A stretch of 64,000 nucleotides of DNA from Clostridium sp. UBA701 (GTDB taxonomy: Bacteria > Bacillota > Clostridia > Clostridiales > Clostridiaceae). Shown here piece by piece: positions 62,868 through 64,000 of the stretch (position 1 is its first letter; each line of letters opens with the position of its first letter). The DNA is taken from contig DBMJ01000008.1 in the NCBI GenBank assembly GCA_002298125.1, positions 15,839-79,838 on the forward strand, given 5' to 3'. The notes below the pieces were generated by a model. The model was not told the DNA's origin. It did no database searches and saw nothing but the letters and a program-made list of their open reading frames with translations. The translations under genes were made by a program, and so were the position numbers.

Positions 62868-63108
62868 TAGTTTTTAGTTTTTTTCTTAAACAATTAAGCC
62901 ACTCTCCATGCTTTCAGTATGCATCGCTGCAATGGAAACTCTAAAGCTAGTACTTTTAATAAAAAACCTACCTCTCCCATGGAACGTCCTGTTCCAGGGA
63001 GAGCTTTGCCACATCCTGTGTCAAAATTACGATTTTTTATTAAGCCCAAGCTAGAGTTTCTACATTTCGCTCCAAGCATACCTTCCAGCATTAAAAAAGT
63101 AGCTTGAA
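62868..63108. repeat. 241-bp structured repeat, copy 2
   Basis: Same orientation as copy 1, 2,373 bases away. Compared with copy 1, the inner stems GAAACTCTA/TAGAGTTTC and TTAATAAAAAA/TTTTTTATTAA are perfect here. The outer stem differs by two substitutions, and on the minus-strand RNA both leave G-U pairs. The minus-strand reading frame of 85 codons that spans this copy is broken by a TGA in copy 1, so coding is unlikely. It interrupts Rhs sequence at its left border. Confidence 0.85.
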
Positions 63109-63160
63109 TATTGAATTTACTCAAGTGAAATATTAAGATAGATAGTACCATATTGCTTAA

Positions 63161-63493
63161 TTAATGCCTATATTCATATGAAACCCCATCAATTATTGCT
63201 ACAATTCCAAAGGCAAGTACACCATCCTTTGAAGCCTCCACATAAATATTCATCATTTCATAATAAGATATAATATGAACACACATATTAATTAAAGAAA
63301 GAACTAAAAACGCATAATTAATACTCTGCCATATTATGGCGTAAAATGGAACTGGCTTTATTGAGATAAACAATGTTCGATTTAGTATTTGCTTATTAAT
63401 TAAGAAATTAGAATATTTTATTGTGGAGAATATCCAACCAATAAGTCATCTAGTAAAGAATGCTATTAATAAGCTACCTAATTGTTGATTCAC
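63161..63493 (-). pseudogene. Small membrane protein gene broken by an in-frame TGA
   Basis: A GTG codon with a strong AAGGGGGA site opens a frame that reads 15 residues (ending LLIAFFTR), meets TGA (63446-63448), then continues in the same frame for 94 residues to the end. The full product would be about 110 residues with two to three hydrophobic segments (for example YAFLVLSLINMCVHII). Its place after a tip-like fragment suggests a former membrane immunity protein. A late TTG restart is not supported by a ribosome binding site. Confidence 0.55.
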
Positions 63494-63552
63494 TTTTGTC
63501 CCCCTTACCAAAACTCTAACAAACTAATATGCTCTTACCTATATGCTAATAA

Positions 63553-63723
63553 TTAATCTTGTTGCTTTGAAAAATGCAATGATTTAATCATCTGGTAGTA
63601 ACCGCTTCTAAAGCCACTATCATTAATAAATGGATTAGCTACTACAGTAATTACAGTTTTAGCTGTTGCTACACGCATTGACTTAATTGCAATCTTTTTA
63701 CTAAAGTCTGTGACCACATTCAT
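63553..63723 (-). pseudogene. Short frame continuing the third tip fragment
   Basis: 56 codons (starts MNVVTDFSKKIAIKSMRV, ends IKSLHFSKQQD). Its ATG overlaps the TGA of the preceding frame as ATGA, and it has no ribosome binding site of its own, so a frameshift in an originally single tip is as likely as coupling. No family recognised. Confidence 0.35.
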
Positions 63724-63959
63724 TTCTTGATATTAACATCCACAACATCGGTGATTTCACCAAACCTTGCTCCTTTCCCTCCAACAGCTCCGCTAATAAC
63801 ACCAATTGCAGCATTTATTCCTATACTCATTGCTGTTGTCTTTTTACCACTAATCAAATCGTTTGCAATTCCAGCTCCAACTAAAACTACAGAATTGCCA
63901 ACAATAGATGTAAGCAACCCAACCCCAGATACCATTAATGCACAACTTGCCGCACCAGA
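63720..63959 (-). pseudogene. Third polymorphic-toxin tip-like fragment
   Basis: A Gly/Ala/Val-rich hydrophobic stretch (GVGLLTSIVGNSVVLVGAG, then INAAIGVISGAVGGKGAR) of the kind found between the Rhs or LXG shell and the toxin domain. The frame opens after a TGA near 63960 and stops at 63720. No start with a ribosome binding site is visible. It continues out of frame in the next short ORF. Confidence 0.4.
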
Positions 63960-64000
63960 TAATGCGGCTACTCATAGTGGACTGCGGTGAGTTTTTGATA

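Noticed and set aside
60495..63108. Composite transposon with insertion sequences at both ends
   Set aside because: The flanking repeats are only 241 bp, encode no transposase and show no clear target duplication.
62894..63151. 85-codon minus-strand ORF across repeat copy 2, and plus-strand ORFs over both copies
   Set aside because: Copy 1 has a TGA in the corresponding minus-strand frame and the plus-strand frames differ between copies, while the base pairing is preserved.
1..64000. CRISPR arrays, rRNA, tRNA genes or prophage
   Set aside because: No regular spaced repeats, no rRNA-like sequence, no convincing cloverleaf and no phage structural genes were seen.

Overview
The window is an AT-rich chromosomal segment from a strictly anaerobic, low-GC Firmicute, almost certainly a clostridium. 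The evidence is a complete crt-bcd-etfB-etfA-hbd butyryl-CoA operon beside rex, an NfnAB transhydrogenase, a group B type [FeFe]-hydrogenase, a Gram-positive type IV pilus cluster without secretin, and strong AGGAGG-type ribosome binding sites. Nearly all genes lie on the minus strand. I see no rRNA, tRNA, CRISPR array, prophage or complete insertion sequence.

Layout. 1-7.8 kb: the start of an RsuA-type pseudouridine synthase, a seven-repeat triple-tyrosine (Y_Y_Y) protein, a YaiI/DUF188 protein, pgi, and guaB-guaA behind a guanine riboswitch. 7.8-17.4 kb: a ten-gene type IV pilus operon (pilB, pilC, pilA, pilD, pilM, pilN, pilO and three minor pilin-like genes), with stem-loops on both sides of the major pilin gene. 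17.7-29 kb: a TtcA-like PP-loop enzyme, groES-groEL under a CIRCE operator, a DUF1461 membrane protein, an iron-only hydrogenase with a Rex-like operator, a dCache chemoreceptor, an OGG-type glycosylase, and an nfnA-nfnB-C_GCAxxG operon behind a perfect 17-bp inverted repeat. 29-35 kb: the butyryl-CoA operon with a Rex operator, then rex. 35-48.5 kb: a PD-(D/E)XK/XPD-like helicase fusion, an ABC-F ATPase with a structured leader, a MASE3-PAS histidine kinase, a 1,796-residue pseudokinase/AAA/TPR/GAF/GGDEF/GAF protein, and tsaD. 48.6-60.3 kb: a RusA-like nuclease with a zinc ribbon, an FAD oxidoreductase, a FUSC-type exporter, mntP, hutU-hutI, a lipid kinase and a heterodimeric ABC exporter.

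60.4-64 kb is different. It is a degraded polymorphic-toxin locus: an Rhs core fragment with one intact C-terminal tip and its likely immunity gene, an orphan immunity-like gene preceded by a possible tip remnant, a third tip-like fragment, and a nonsense-interrupted small membrane protein. Two direct copies of a 241-bp element flank the central part. The copies differ at about 10 positions, and each can fold into one long nested stem-loop whose outer stem survives the sequence changes as G-U pairs. I regard this element as the most interesting unexplained feature.

How the genes fit together. Rex probably couples the NADH/NAD ratio to butyrate formation and, by the operator seen here, to the hydrogenase; NfnAB and Bcd-EtfAB are flavin-based bifurcating enzymes of the same redox economy. 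The giant GGDEF protein has an intact GGEEF site and inhibitory RxxD site, so it is a plausible c-di-GMP source in a cell that also makes type IV pili. No c-di-GMP riboswitch is visible before the pilus operon.
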